This document shows positions 31,968 to 40,723 of a stretch of DNA of 41,698 nucleotides, in pieces (position 1 is the first letter of the stretch; every line of letters begins with the position of its first letter). The stretch covers positions 1 through 41,698 of the forward strand of contig CACYWG010000027.1 of the NCBI GenBank assembly GCA_902778115.1. Reading direction: 5' to 3'. A program made the translations under genes and the position numbers. The notes below the pieces were generated by a model. The model was not told the origin of the DNA and did not search any database. It was given only the letters and a program-made list of their open reading frames with translations. The DNA comes from Oscillospiraceae bacterium. GTDB lineage: Bacteria > Bacillota > Clostridia > Oscillospirales > Oscillospiraceae.

Positions 31968-34900
31968 ATGACATACGAAAAGAAACTGATCGAAGGCAAT
32001 TTCCCCTGCCAGCAGGTCGGCGCTGAGACAAAACGGGAACGCGGCGCAAGCAATATGCTTCCACCTATCTACTACCTTCACGTATGGTGGGCACGCCGAC
32101 CGCTTACTCCCAGTCGAGCAGCAGTTTTAGGTAGCATTCTTTCTGCAGATGTAGAGCCAAAGACATTTTTAAAAGAACTTGGTATTGTAAAAAAACAAGC
32201 TGTAGTTGGAACTCTTCGATGGACATTAGTCGGTAAAAACCTGTCTCTAATTGAAGGGAGCAAAGATGGAGAATACATCCCATATTCTGTAGAGTTTGCC
32301 AAAGCCTTTGAAAAAGAGAATGTCCGCAGAGCTGCCATGCGAGACAAGCTTAATCTCATTAAAAAGGTACATCCGGAAATTGAAAATGACCCCGTGTTCT
32401 CCTCGTGGATGAGAGATAACCAAGAACTGAAGTTGCCTGTCGAAATTGGTTGTTCTTCATTTGAAGTTATCTCGTGCGCAGCAGATCCGGCGGCAACAAA
32501 TGACAGAATATCTTTTGCATCTTCAGCTTTAGTTTCCGATGCATTAGGGAGCATGATTCGCCTAGACGACGAGGATAGGTATGGATATGATCGAGCTTAT
32601 GCTTTTGCCCCAGAGAAATCCGACTACAAAGATATTTGTGTCCTTGATCCAACCGCAGGAGGCGGATCCATTCCGTTTGAAGCAGCGCGGCTCGGTTGTC
32701 GTGTAATTGCTAATGATTTAAACCCAGTAGCAACCGCAATCCAGTATGCAACGTTGGATTATCCAGCCCGTTTCGGAACAAGTTTGGTTCAAGATATAAA
32801 GAATTACGGTAATAAGCTTGTAAATGCCGTCAGAGAGCAAGTGGGGGCGTTCTTTCCAAATCCGAATAACTCAGAAAATGATGGTTTTCTTTTTTGTAGA
32901 GAGGTTACATGTCCTCATTGCGGAGAGCGAGCTCCTTTGCTGAATGCTTTTGCCTTGTCAAAAAAGAAAGATGGCTGGATGGTTTTGCCCAAAATTGAAG
33001 GTTTGCCAGGCAATAAAACGGTTCGTTTTATTCCGGTTCCTCTTAAAAACGGGAAAGGTCCTCATGGAGAAGATCCTGAAAAAGGAACAGTATACCTTGG
33101 AACGGGAACGTGTATCCACTGTGAGCAAGCCATTGAAAGTGAAGAAATAAAACGGCAAGCACGGGGTGATTCTACTTATGGGAGATGGAGCGACAAACTC
33201 TTTTGCGTTGTTGGCATCCGCGAACAGCCTAAGCTTGATAAGCAGGGAAAAACGACAAAATATACTTCTGGACCAGAAAAGGGGAAAATACGTACCGAGA
33301 GAGTGACATTTTTCCGCGAACCTACGGAGCAAGATATTGAAGCCTTAAGTAAAGCCGAAAAAACGCTCAAAGGAAACTGGAGTCGCTGGGAGTCATTGGA
33401 TCTGATTCCTACTGAAAGGATTCCTGATGGACATAAGACTGCTGAACCTCTATGTTTAGGCATAGACCGGTGGTGTGACATGTATACACCACGGCAGCTC
33501 TTATGCCTGCTAACAGCAATGGAAGCCCTTCACACTATGTCTTCGGAGATTATTGAAGAAAAAGGTCTTCATCGCGGAAGAGCTATTATTCACTATTTGC
33601 AATATGCCATTGATAAGTGCGTTGACTACAATAGCCGGCAAACGCGATGGGAGTACACAAGGAGCGTGGTTAAAGGAACGTTTGGAAGACATGATTTTTC
33701 ACTAAAATGGACTTTTGCAGAGATGGTATTTTCAGGGAAAGAGGCAGGGCTTGCTTGGGGTGTTGAAAATGTTACGAAAGCATATAAAGAGCTTTGCGAA
33801 CTGGTACAGCCTTCGAAGATACAGATTCCCCAAATTATTAACGCTTCAGCTGCTAATCTTCCCATAATGAAACAGTCTGTAGATATCATCTGTGTGGACC
33901 CACCGTATTATAACAATGTACAGTATGCAGAACTTTCTGACTTCTTTTATGTTTGGCAAAAGCGAATTTTTCGGGATTTGTACCCGGATTTGTTCTCCAG
34001 AAGATTAACAAATAAACAGGATGAAGCAGTTGCAAATCCAGTTCGAGATGGCTCTGCAGCAAATGCGAATCAAGTCTATGAGCACCTGATGGGAGAAATC
34101 TTTGCTGAGTGCCGCCGTGTGATGAAAGATGACGGCTTACTTACCATGATGTTCACGCATAAAACACAGGCCGCATGGGAAACTCTTACGCGCGCTTTGA
34201 TCGAGAACGGATGGATCATTTCCTCTTCTTTTCCGGTGGATTCTGAAGCGTCTGTTTCTATGCATCAAAAAGATCAAGCTGCTGCGGCCAGTTCCATCTT
34301 CCTTGCCTGCCGCAAGCGGGATATGACGGATCGCCAGCCCGCCGCCTGGCGCGGCTTCGGCGGAACCGGTGTGCAGCAGCAGCTCCGTCAGGCGGTCCGG
34401 CAGAGCTTGCGAAATCACGAAGTCCTGCATCTCAACGCCGTGGATGAGATGGTCGCCAGCTACGGCAGCGCTCTGAAAGTATTGTCCGAGAACTGGCCGG
34501 TTATGGACGGGGACGAGCTGGTCTCCCCCATCACCGCCATGCGCGAGGCCAGCACCATCGTGGCGCAGTATCAGATGACAAAGCTGACCGACGGCAGACT
34601 CAGCGTGGAGGACATCGCGCCGGAGGCCGGCGTGGCCGTCACCCTCTTCGGCATTTACGGGACCGGCTATCTGCCCTTTGACGACGCGCTCAGCCTGTCC
34701 AAGTCGCTGAACATCCGTCTGGAGCACAAGGCAGCAGGATACCGGGACGAGGGCCGTATGATCGGGATCAACGACGAGAAAACCGGGCGTACCCGCAACG
34801 ACGATGACACGGAAGGATACTTTGCGCCGCTGGTGAAGAAAGGCAGCAAGCTGCGTCTGGCGCTGCCGGAAGAGCGGAACGAGCGTCGGCTGCAGGAGCC

Positions 34901-35108
34901 GCAGAATGAATGGGACATCATGCAGGGCGTGATCATGGCCTATCGCGAAGGCGATATTCCCGTCGCCCGCGCCTATCTGCAGCGGCAGGCTTCCGGCCAT
35001 GAGGACAAGGTCATTGCCGTGCTCCGCGTCTGGGCAGATGGCTGCGACAACGAAGCGCTGACCAAAGAGGCAAGGAGAATCCTGTTCGGTTTGAACGAAG
35101 GGAAGTGA
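31968..35108 (+). CDS. DUF1156-type adenine-specific DNA methylase
   Basis: The product is 1046 residues. The N-terminus is the DUF1156 signature (LPPIYYLHVWWARRPLTPSRA, ~31-50). The SAM site is CVLDPTAGGGSIPFEA with ANDLNP (about 224-253), and the catalytic DPPYYNN at 644-650 is followed by VQYAELSDFFYVW. Two CxxC pairs (CPHC 315-318, CIHC 382-385) may bind zinc. It should methylate DNA at N6 of adenine and mark self. Residues about 50-760 are encoded by AT-rich DNA; both ends and all neighbours are GC-rich, pointing to recombination within the gene. Confidence 0.88.
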   Translation: MTYEKKLIEGNFPCQQVGAETKRERGASNMLPPIYYLHVWWARRPLTPSRAAVLGSILSADVEPKTFLKELGIVKKQAVVGTLRWTLVGKNLSLIEGSKDGEYIPYSVEFAKAFEKENVRRAAMRDKLNLIKKVHPEIENDPVFSSWMRDNQELKLPVEIGCSSFEVISCAADPAATNDRISFASSALVSDALGSMIRLDDEDRYGYDRAYAFAPEKSDYKDICVLDPTAGGGSIPFEAARLGCRVIANDLNPVATAIQYATLDYPARFGTSLVQDIKNYGNKLVNAVREQVGAFFPNPNNSENDGFLFCREVTCPHCGERAPLLNAFALSKKKDGWMVLPKIEGLPGNKTVRFIPVPLKNGKGPHGEDPEKGTVYLGTGTCIHCEQAIESEEIKRQARGDSTYGRWSDKLFCVVGIREQPKLDKQGKTTKYTSGPEKGKIRTERVTFFREPTEQDIEALSKAEKTLKGNWSRWESLDLIPTERIPDGHKTAEPLCLGIDRWCDMYTPRQLLCLLTAMEALHTMSSEIIEEKGLHRGRAIIHYLQYAIDKCVDYNSRQTRWEYTRSVVKGTFGRHDFSLKWTFAEMVFSGKEAGLAWGVENVTKAYKELCELVQPSKIQIPQIINASAANLPIMKQSVDIICVDPPYYNNVQYAELSDFFYVWQKRIFRDLYPDLFSRRLTNKQDEAVANPVRDGSAANANQVYEHLMGEIFAECRRVMKDDGLLTMMFTHKTQAAWETLTRALIENGWIISSSFPVDSEASVSMHQKDQAAAASSIFLACRKRDMTDRQPAAWRGFGGTGVQQQLRQAVRQSLRNHEVLHLNAVDEMVASYGSALKVLSENWPVMDGDELVSPITAMREASTIVAQYQMTKLTDGRLSVEDIAPEAGVAVTLFGIYGTGYLPFDDALSLSKSLNIRLEHKAAGYRDEGRMIGINDEKTGRTRNDDDTEGYFAPLVKKGSKLRLALPEERNERRLQEPQNEWDIMQGVIMAYREGDIPVARAYLQRQASGHEDKVIAVLRVWADGCDNEALTKEARRILFGLNEGK

Positions 35109-35115
35109 ATGATCC

Positions 35116-38100
35116 ATGGCGGAGAATCTGACCAGTCATGAATGGCAATATCGTTACTGCTCTTCCGGCGTGAACGCGGCAGGAGAGCCGACAGATATCC
35201 TGCATGACTTCTATCTCCCCGCTCTGACAAGAATCACCCAATATGATCGGGTCGCCGGGTACTTCCGCTCCTCTTCGCTGGCCGCGGCGTCCCAGGGATA
35301 TACCGCTTTCCTGAAGCACGAAGGGCAAATGCGTCTTATCGTTGGCGCCGACCTTCAGCTTCAGGATGTGGCGGCGATCCTGGCCGGGAACCGGCAGAGA
35401 CTCTCTGACCGGCTGATGGACGAGCTCAAGGAACCGGAAAGCTGGCCGGAAGAGGTACAGAACGGCGTTTCCCTGCTCAGCCAGATGGTCGCTTCCGGCC
35501 AGTTGGAGGTGCGCGTTGCCTTCCGGGTGGATTCCAGGACCGGCGAGCCGATCAGCGTAGACTCCGTCGAGGACGGCTATGTCCATGAAAAATGGTTTAT
35601 CATGCGCGATGACGATGGACATCGGCTGTACGGAAGCGGATCTCTGAACGAATCGAGAACCGCATTGGTGAAAAACGCGGAAAACATCGACGTTCATTGT
35701 GACTGGGCGGGTGGGAGCGATCGCGCCCGTGTGGAGGACGCACAGCAGAGCTTCCTGGATCTGTGGGAAAACCGGAATCCCCACATGAAGGTGATGCCGA
35801 TCCCGGAGGCGGTAAAAGATTGTTTGCTCCGGTTGAAAGACCTCCGCGGACGTCCGACAGAGATCGACGGAACCGTGCTGACCGTTATTATCGAGCCCAC
35901 GCCGGAAGAAGTGCTGCAGTTTGCGGTACTGCGGGACGCGCCGAAAATGCCAGGCGGCATTTACCTAGGTATGTATACGGCGCCGGTCTCGCCCTGGCCG
36001 CATCAGGAGATCGTCAGCAGGCGGCTTGTTGAGAGCTGGCCCTATTCCTACATGATGTGCGACGAGGTCGGTCTGGGCAAGACGATCGAAGCGGCTCTTG
36101 CAATCCGGAGCCTGGTGCTGTCCGGTCGGACAGAGCGCGTGCTGATCGTTGCTCCGGCCAGCTTGACAGAGCAGTGGCACCGCGAGCTTGCTCAGAAAGC
36201 AATGCTGCCCTTCGAGCTCAGCAAGGTCAAGCCGGGCGGAAGCTCCAGGATCCAACATAAAGCGATCTATCCGCAGGAACAGGAGAGAGTCGATTCGGAC
36301 CTTTACAGCCCTGCCCTCAACATCGTCTCTTCCGGACTTGTCAGCCGCAAAGAGAGAAGCGAGCAGCTGAAGGCTGCTGATCCCTGCGACATCATTCTGG
36401 TGGACGAGGCACACTATGCGCGCAGGCAGAATCCCCGTGAAAATTCGATCGGGAATCCGAAATACGGGAATCTGTATCGCGCCATACAGGGTGGCCTCCG
36501 TCCAAAGACCCAAAGCCTCTGGATGGCCACCGCCACGCCCATGCAGATCGACGCCATCGAGGTGTTCGACCTATTCAAGCTGACCAACCGCTGCGGAGAA
36601 TACCAGGCGGATCCGGAGCTCAGCATGGAGTATTTCCACCTGCTCGGCGAGATCGTAAACGGCAGGCAGCTGACGGATCAGCAGTGGTCTTTGCTGGGAC
36701 AGAGCTTTGCCCAGATCGAGGCACTGGATCCGTATCTCTGGAAACGGCTGCAGCTCACCACCGTCACAAGCAAAAACCGTCGTGTTCTGGCCGATCTTCC
36801 GATCCAGCCGCCTAAGCGGGCGGATATCAAGCATCTTGTTCAGCCGATGTTTTCGGCATCGCCGCTTTCCCGCGTCATGATGCGGCACACCAGAGCCTTG
36901 TTGGAGATCTACCGTCAAAACGGTGAGCTGACAAGCAATCTGGCCACCCGCCATGTACGGCCGGTCTGCGCAATCCAGTTTACCCCGGCGGAAGAGAAAT
37001 TCTATGCCATGCTGGACGATTACTGCGCTGAGCTCAGCCGCCAGATCCGCAAATACAATCCGCAGACGCGGCAGGTCATGGTCTTTTTGCTTAACTTCCT
37101 GCAGCTGCGTTTTGCGTCCAGCCTCTATGCCATTAAGATGACGCTCAGCCGCAGACTGCAGCGGGTAGAAAACACGCTGCGCGTTGGCGCAAGGGCGTTT
37201 GAAACGCAGGAAGAACTGGAAGAAGCCCTCGAAGCGCTGTATGAAACGGACGACAGCTACAATGAAGGTGACCTTGATGACATCACTCTGGATGCCCTGC
37301 TGAAAGACCGCAGCAAGGAAGATCTGGAGTGGGAGCAGAAAGAGCTGAGCAAAATGCTTGAGGAGCTCGGCAAGATCACCGAGACTCCGTCCAAGATCCA
37401 GACCCTCCTGACCGAGCTTGAGCGGCGGAGAAAACGCAACGGCCGCCTGCGGCAGACAGTTCTGTTCACACGCTTTTATGATTCTCTCCACAGCATTCGA
37501 GAGTATCTGCGGGTTCGGGATGGCGGTATGCGCGTTGGTATCTATGCCGGTGGCCGCGCTGTCTGGTACAATCCTGCTCTGGGTCGGGACGAAAATGTTA
37601 CCCACGAAGAGATCAAACGGCTGTTCCTTGCCGGAGAGATCGATCTTCTGCTGTGCACGGACGCCGCCGCTGAAGGTCTGAACCTTCAGACAGCAGACCT
37701 GCTGATCAATTTTGATCTCGGCTGGAATCCCATGAAAATTGAGCAGCGCATCGGCCGTATCGATCGTATCGGGCAGAAGTATAATGATATCGAAGTTCTG
37801 AATATGTGCTACCTCGGCAGCACAGAGGAAGTCGTATATGGGCGCCTGCTGGAACGGCTCCAGCAAGCTGATCTGATCGTCGGTGCGCAGCAGATTTCTA
37901 TGCTCCCTGTGGAACCCAGGGAATTCCGGGATCTCCAGAATGGCACACTGACGCTTGAGGAGCTGACGAAGGAGTCGATCAAGCGGCTGAAAAAGCAAAA
38001 GGAAGCAACCGCAAGCATGGAGATGAGCGCTGAGGACATGTACCAGATGTACACCCGCATGAGCTCTGAAATGAGATCGCAGCATTTTCCTGCAAACCTT

Positions 38101-38928
38101 GATGATCTCTGGACGGCTCTGATCACTTCTCCATTTTTTCAGAATAAAGGCGCCCATGTGGACGATGCCGGGATATGGCATCTGCCAGAGACCGGAAGGC
38201 ATTCTGAACTTGCCGGAACAATCGATCGAAATGCCATCAGCGAAAAAACGGAGTTCTTAACCTGGGGCAGCACAACGCTTGATAATCTGTTTGGAGAAAT
38301 CATTGGCGACAGGATTTCTGAAATGCAGTGTATTCGGAAAGTTTCGGTTTCTGAAGATCATGCCGAACTTGTCGGCTACGCAGTGGCAAGTGCGCATGGT
38401 CCAGTGTTCATCACGTCGTATGACCAGCTGAAAGATGTAAAAATCGATCCCGGTGCGGGAATTGAAGATGCATTTCTTGATCAATGCACAGCGAAGCTGC
38501 GCACGGTGCTCCGGGCTGAAACCAGCCAGATGCGGCTTGCGAAACGGGCGGAAGAAAAGAACAAAGAGATAGCTGACCTCCACGAAAAGCTTCTTTCTTC
38601 TGTGACAGCCAGCATACTGAAGCAGAAGGAAGGCGAAGGCGCCGCTCGCTTTGCCGACGCCATCAAATCTCTGGAGAGCAATCCAAAAGAAATGTATTAT
38701 GTGGAGCTTCCAGTTCCGGTGTTTAGCGGTAAGGCTACCCAGTTGCTGTTCCCGATTGCCGAGAGCAGCGGCCGAATCACAATCGTCGTACGCGGTGTCC
38801 TGCTGGAATGTGCAATATCCCTGGCCAAACGCACAGCAGCGGTTATCAAAGGGAAGACATCCGAGAAACTCACATCAGAAGTAATCCGCCGCCTCGACCG
38901 CGAGGGTAACAGCGCTCGGAATCGCTAG
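35116..38928 (+). CDS. SNF2-family helicase with N-terminal PLD-like nuclease domain
   Basis: The product is 1270 residues. Residues 1-220 look like a phospholipase D-like domain: VAGYFRSSSLAAASQG, then VHEKWFIM ... YGSGSLNES (His157, Lys159, Asn178), the HxK...GSxN signature. The helicase follows: MCDEVGLGKTIEAALA (316-326), VAPASLTEQWHREL, LVDEAHYARR (DEAH 430-433), and the C-terminal lobe with LLCTDAAAEGLNLQTADLLINFDLGWNP and QRIGRIDRIGQ (about 877-887). This is a DISARM/Hma-type translocase, which may carry its own nuclease. Last gene of the operon, 7 bases after the methylase, with a terminator at 38942. Confidence 0.88.
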   Translation: MAENLTSHEWQYRYCSSGVNAAGEPTDILHDFYLPALTRITQYDRVAGYFRSSSLAAASQGYTAFLKHEGQMRLIVGADLQLQDVAAILAGNRQRLSDRLMDELKEPESWPEEVQNGVSLLSQMVASGQLEVRVAFRVDSRTGEPISVDSVEDGYVHEKWFIMRDDDGHRLYGSGSLNESRTALVKNAENIDVHCDWAGGSDRARVEDAQQSFLDLWENRNPHMKVMPIPEAVKDCLLRLKDLRGRPTEIDGTVLTVIIEPTPEEVLQFAVLRDAPKMPGGIYLGMYTAPVSPWPHQEIVSRRLVESWPYSYMMCDEVGLGKTIEAALAIRSLVLSGRTERVLIVAPASLTEQWHRELAQKAMLPFELSKVKPGGSSRIQHKAIYPQEQERVDSDLYSPALNIVSSGLVSRKERSEQLKAADPCDIILVDEAHYARRQNPRENSIGNPKYGNLYRAIQGGLRPKTQSLWMATATPMQIDAIEVFDLFKLTNRCGEYQADPELSMEYFHLLGEIVNGRQLTDQQWSLLGQSFAQIEALDPYLWKRLQLTTVTSKNRRVLADLPIQPPKRADIKHLVQPMFSASPLSRVMMRHTRALLEIYRQNGELTSNLATRHVRPVCAIQFTPAEEKFYAMLDDYCAELSRQIRKYNPQTRQVMVFLLNFLQLRFASSLYAIKMTLSRRLQRVENTLRVGARAFETQEELEEALEALYETDDSYNEGDLDDITLDALLKDRSKEDLEWEQKELSKMLEELGKITETPSKIQTLLTELERRRKRNGRLRQTVLFTRFYDSLHSIREYLRVRDGGMRVGIYAGGRAVWYNPALGRDENVTHEEIKRLFLAGEIDLLLCTDAAAEGLNLQTADLLINFDLGWNPMKIEQRIGRIDRIGQKYNDIEVLNMCYLGSTEEVVYGRLLERLQQADLIVGAQQISMLPVEPREFRDLQNGTLTLEELTKESIKRLKKQKEATASMEMSAEDMYQMYTRMSSEMRSQHFPANLDDLWTALITSPFFQNKGAHVDDAGIWHLPETGRHSELAGTIDRNAISEKTEFLTWGSTTLDNLFGEIIGDRISEMQCIRKVSVSEDHAELVGYAVASAHGPVFITSYDQLKDVKIDPGAGIEDAFLDQCTAKLRTVLRAETSQMRLAKRAEEKNKEIADLHEKLLSSVTASILKQKEGEGAARFADAIKSLESNPKEMYYVELPVPVFSGKATQLLFPIAESSGRITIVVRGVLLECAISLAKRTAAVIKGKTSEKLTSEVIRRLDREGNSARNR

Positions 38929-38941
38929 TTTCCTCGCAAAG

Positions 38942-38991
38942 AAAAAGGACAAAATCTGAATTGTTGATACAATCAGGCTTTGTCCTTTTTT
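38942..38991 (+). terminator. Terminator of the defence operon
   Basis: AAAAAGGACAAA (38942-38953) pairs with TTTGTCCTTTTT (38979-38990); the inner CTGA..TTGT / ACAA..TCAG extends it. A T-run follows. Confidence 0.8.
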
Positions 38992-39051
38992 CATTTTCCA
39001 CTCTTGCCACAAAAACCGACTTTGCATTTTTGTGGCAACGAGGGAAAATGA
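38991..39051. repeat. Long imperfect inverted repeat
   Basis: TCATTTTCC (38991-38999) and TTGCCACAAAAA (39004-39015) are mirrored by TTTTTGTGGCAA (39027-39038) and GGAAAATGA (39043-39051). Only the 4 bases between the two stem parts mismatch. It could be a second terminator, a cruciform or part of an oriT region. Confidence 0.55.
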
Positions 39052-39114
39052 ATACCGGCAAAAAGCATTTCGATCTCGCACGGAGAAATGGTGCTGCCGG
39101 TACCCGGGAGGTTT

Positions 39115-39180
39115 CCAAAGGAGGGCCGGGGAGGCCTGCCTTTGGCACACGATCTTGCTCGCAAGGTCTAGTGTGTTATC
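39115..39180 (+). other. Candidate pMV158-like (MOBV/MobL-type) oriT
   Basis: A first hairpin CCAAAGG (39115-39121) / CCTTTGG (39139-39145) is followed by CACAC-gat-CTTGC-TC-GCAAG, then GTCTAGTGTGTTATC (39166-39180), whose GTGTG closes with CACAC. In pMV158, oriT has a hairpin ending in TAGTGTG, nicked before TTA. Here TAGTGTG|TTA is 39169-39178, so nicking is predicted after 39175. No relaxase is seen in the window. Confidence 0.55.
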
Positions 39181-39224
39181 AGCCAAAAACTGCGAAGGGA
39201 TGAGCAGAGTTTGGCTGCTGTTTT
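39180..39224 (+). terminator. Hairpin after the candidate oriT
   Basis: CAGCCAAA (39180-39187) pairs with TTTGGCTG (39210-39217), followed by CTGTTTTC. No gene is seen before it on this strand; no gene is supported between 39225 and 39399. Confidence 0.4.
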
Positions 39225-39399
39225 CATGAAGGAAGCGAGGGCGAAAGGAACTGCAGCCCGTGCTTCCGGCGGAACAAGAGGTATATAAATTCCCCGTCCC
39301 GCCGCAGCGAAAATGCTTTCAAATTGCAAGCATGCTTATAGGCCGTGAACGAAAAGTGATAGCAAATTGAAAGCACGGTTCCCTCGTTCTGCGCGTCCG

Positions 39400-40161
39400 T
39401 CAGATCCATCGGATGATCATTCCGCAGTCGGCGTCGGTGCGCGGTGCAACGCAGGAAGGAACATACTGAGGCTCTTCCGGCTTTAGCGATTCCTCGGTTT
39501 TGCGCTGGATCTCAATGTAGTTCTTTTTGAAATGTGTGCAGGACTGCTGCTCCAAATCTTCAGCTCTGGTTTCGCTGAGGCCAAAATGTTCCCGCGTCGC
39601 TTTCTTCGTCCGCTCATCATCACTGGGATAACCGAAGCGATAGGCCAGAAAAGTTTTCTCGCGCGGCGCGCAGCCATCCAGCGAATCAAACACCTCTCGC
39701 CGGTGCTCCTTCCCCAGAAGGATCGGTTCCGGCTTTTTCTCATACGGGTCGATGTACTTTTCTAAAAAAGTGAGATGATCCTCGGAGCCCTCGTAATGAT
39801 CCAGCCAAAGAAACTCGCCGCCGATCGCTTCCTTTTCTTTCAGCCCCGGGCGGATGGTGTCGATCATAAAATTGTTCAGCACCGCCGTCATGAACGTGGT
39901 CAGCTTTGTCCCGCGCAGCGGATCGAAATCGAGGAGCGCTTCGCAAAACTTGATGCGGCCGAGCTGCACCAGATCGTCCAATGTGAGCGAGCGATCAATG
40001 TCGGAACCGAGCACATAGTTCCAGTATGTAAGCGCCTTTTCATAGATCAGGCCCTCGTTGCGCCGGAGCAAAAGATCGCGGGCTTTTTCTCTCACAACTT
40101 CGCAGCCGCGCTGGGCAAGGATCGCCAGGGCCTCGTTGCTTTTCTCGTAAGTTTTACTCAT
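39400..40161 (-). CDS. RNA polymerase sigma-70-like protein of the mobile element
   Basis: The product is 253 residues. Residues 60-104 (LTLDDLVQLGRIKFCEALLDFDPLRGTKLTTFMTAVLNNFMIDTIR pattern) match sigma region 2. A C-terminal helix-turn-helix-like region (APREKTFLAYRFGYPSDDERTKKATREHFGLSETRAEDLE, about 165-205) fits region 4. Such small sigma-like proteins occur on Clostridial conjugative and mobilisable elements and control their transfer genes. It overlaps the preceding gene by 4 bases. Confidence 0.7.
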   Translation of the reverse strand: MSKTYEKSNEALAILAQRGCEVVREKARDLLLRRNEGLIYEKALTYWNYVLGSDIDRSLTLDDLVQLGRIKFCEALLDFDPLRGTKLTTFMTAVLNNFMIDTIRPGLKEKEAIGGEFLWLDHYEGSEDHLTFLEKYIDPYEKKPEPILLGKEHRREVFDSLDGCAPREKTFLAYRFGYPSDDERTKKATREHFGLSETRAEDLEQQSCTHFKKNYIEIQRKTEESLKPEEPQYVPSCVAPRTDADCGMIIRWI

Positions 40162-40688
40162 CCCGACTTGACCGGTTTCTTAAAAAACGGCAGAAGTGTC
40201 CGGGAGAGATTCTCTTTCATTTCTTCACTTACGCCGTCCATGATCGACATGCTTTCCGCAAGATATGCGGTAATCTGCTCCGGCTGAACCTTCAGGATTT
40301 CGGCAGCCGCGCCGCCCTTCGTCAGCTCAAACCGCATTTTATCAAAAGCATCCTTCGTCATGGCCTTTGCCGCTTCCGGTTTGCCGGTCGGATGTTCTTT
40401 CTTGATGGAGGAAAGAATCGTCTTAAACAAGGTTTCAATTTGCGTGAGCTCGTCCGCATAGAGCTTCCGACGCAGAGCCTTCGCTTCCTTGGCCTGTGTG
40501 GTCGCCGCCTGGCGGAGAGACTTTTCCTCTTTCCCGATCCTCATCATCAAATCGCTGACAGAATCGTAGAGCTGGTTCTGCGCGGCGATCCCCGCGGCCA
40601 GTGTATCGTCCAGATAATCGGCAATGCGATTTGTCAGCGTGCCGAAATCCGGGTGAGCCAGCAACAGATTGATTACACGATTGTTCAC
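40158..40688 (-). CDS. Helical protein, probably the C-terminal half of the frameshifted HTH regulator
   Basis: As an independent gene it would have 176 residues from GTG 40688, with no good ribosome site. Upstream in the same frame the sequence reads SGLTSDAARNLYTGSVNNRVI, which joins naturally to the end of the HTH protein (GVSTDFL) because XRE regulators usually continue STDFLxGLTxx. The rest is helical with many Lys/Glu (MRIGKEEKSLRQAATTQAKEAKALRRKL). I recognise no family. It overlaps the sigma-like gene by 4 bases (ATGA), so translation is coupled. Confidence 0.55.
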   Translation of the reverse strand: MNNRVINLLLAHPDFGTLTNRIADYLDDTLAAGIAAQNQLYDSVSDLMMRIGKEEKSLRQAATTQAKEAKALRRKLYADELTQIETLFKTILSSIKKEHPTGKPEAAKAMTKDAFDKMRFELTKGGAAAEILKVQPEQITAYLAESMSIMDGVSEEMKENLSRTLLPFFKKPVKSG

Positions 40689-40723
40689 CGAGCCGGTATA
40701 AAGATTCCGCGCGGCGTCGGACG

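Noticed and set aside
27565..38928. BREX or classical DISARM system
   Set aside because: There is no PglZ/BrxC/BrxL, and no DrmA/DrmB with DUF1998; the DUF499-DUF1156-helicase set fits Hma better.
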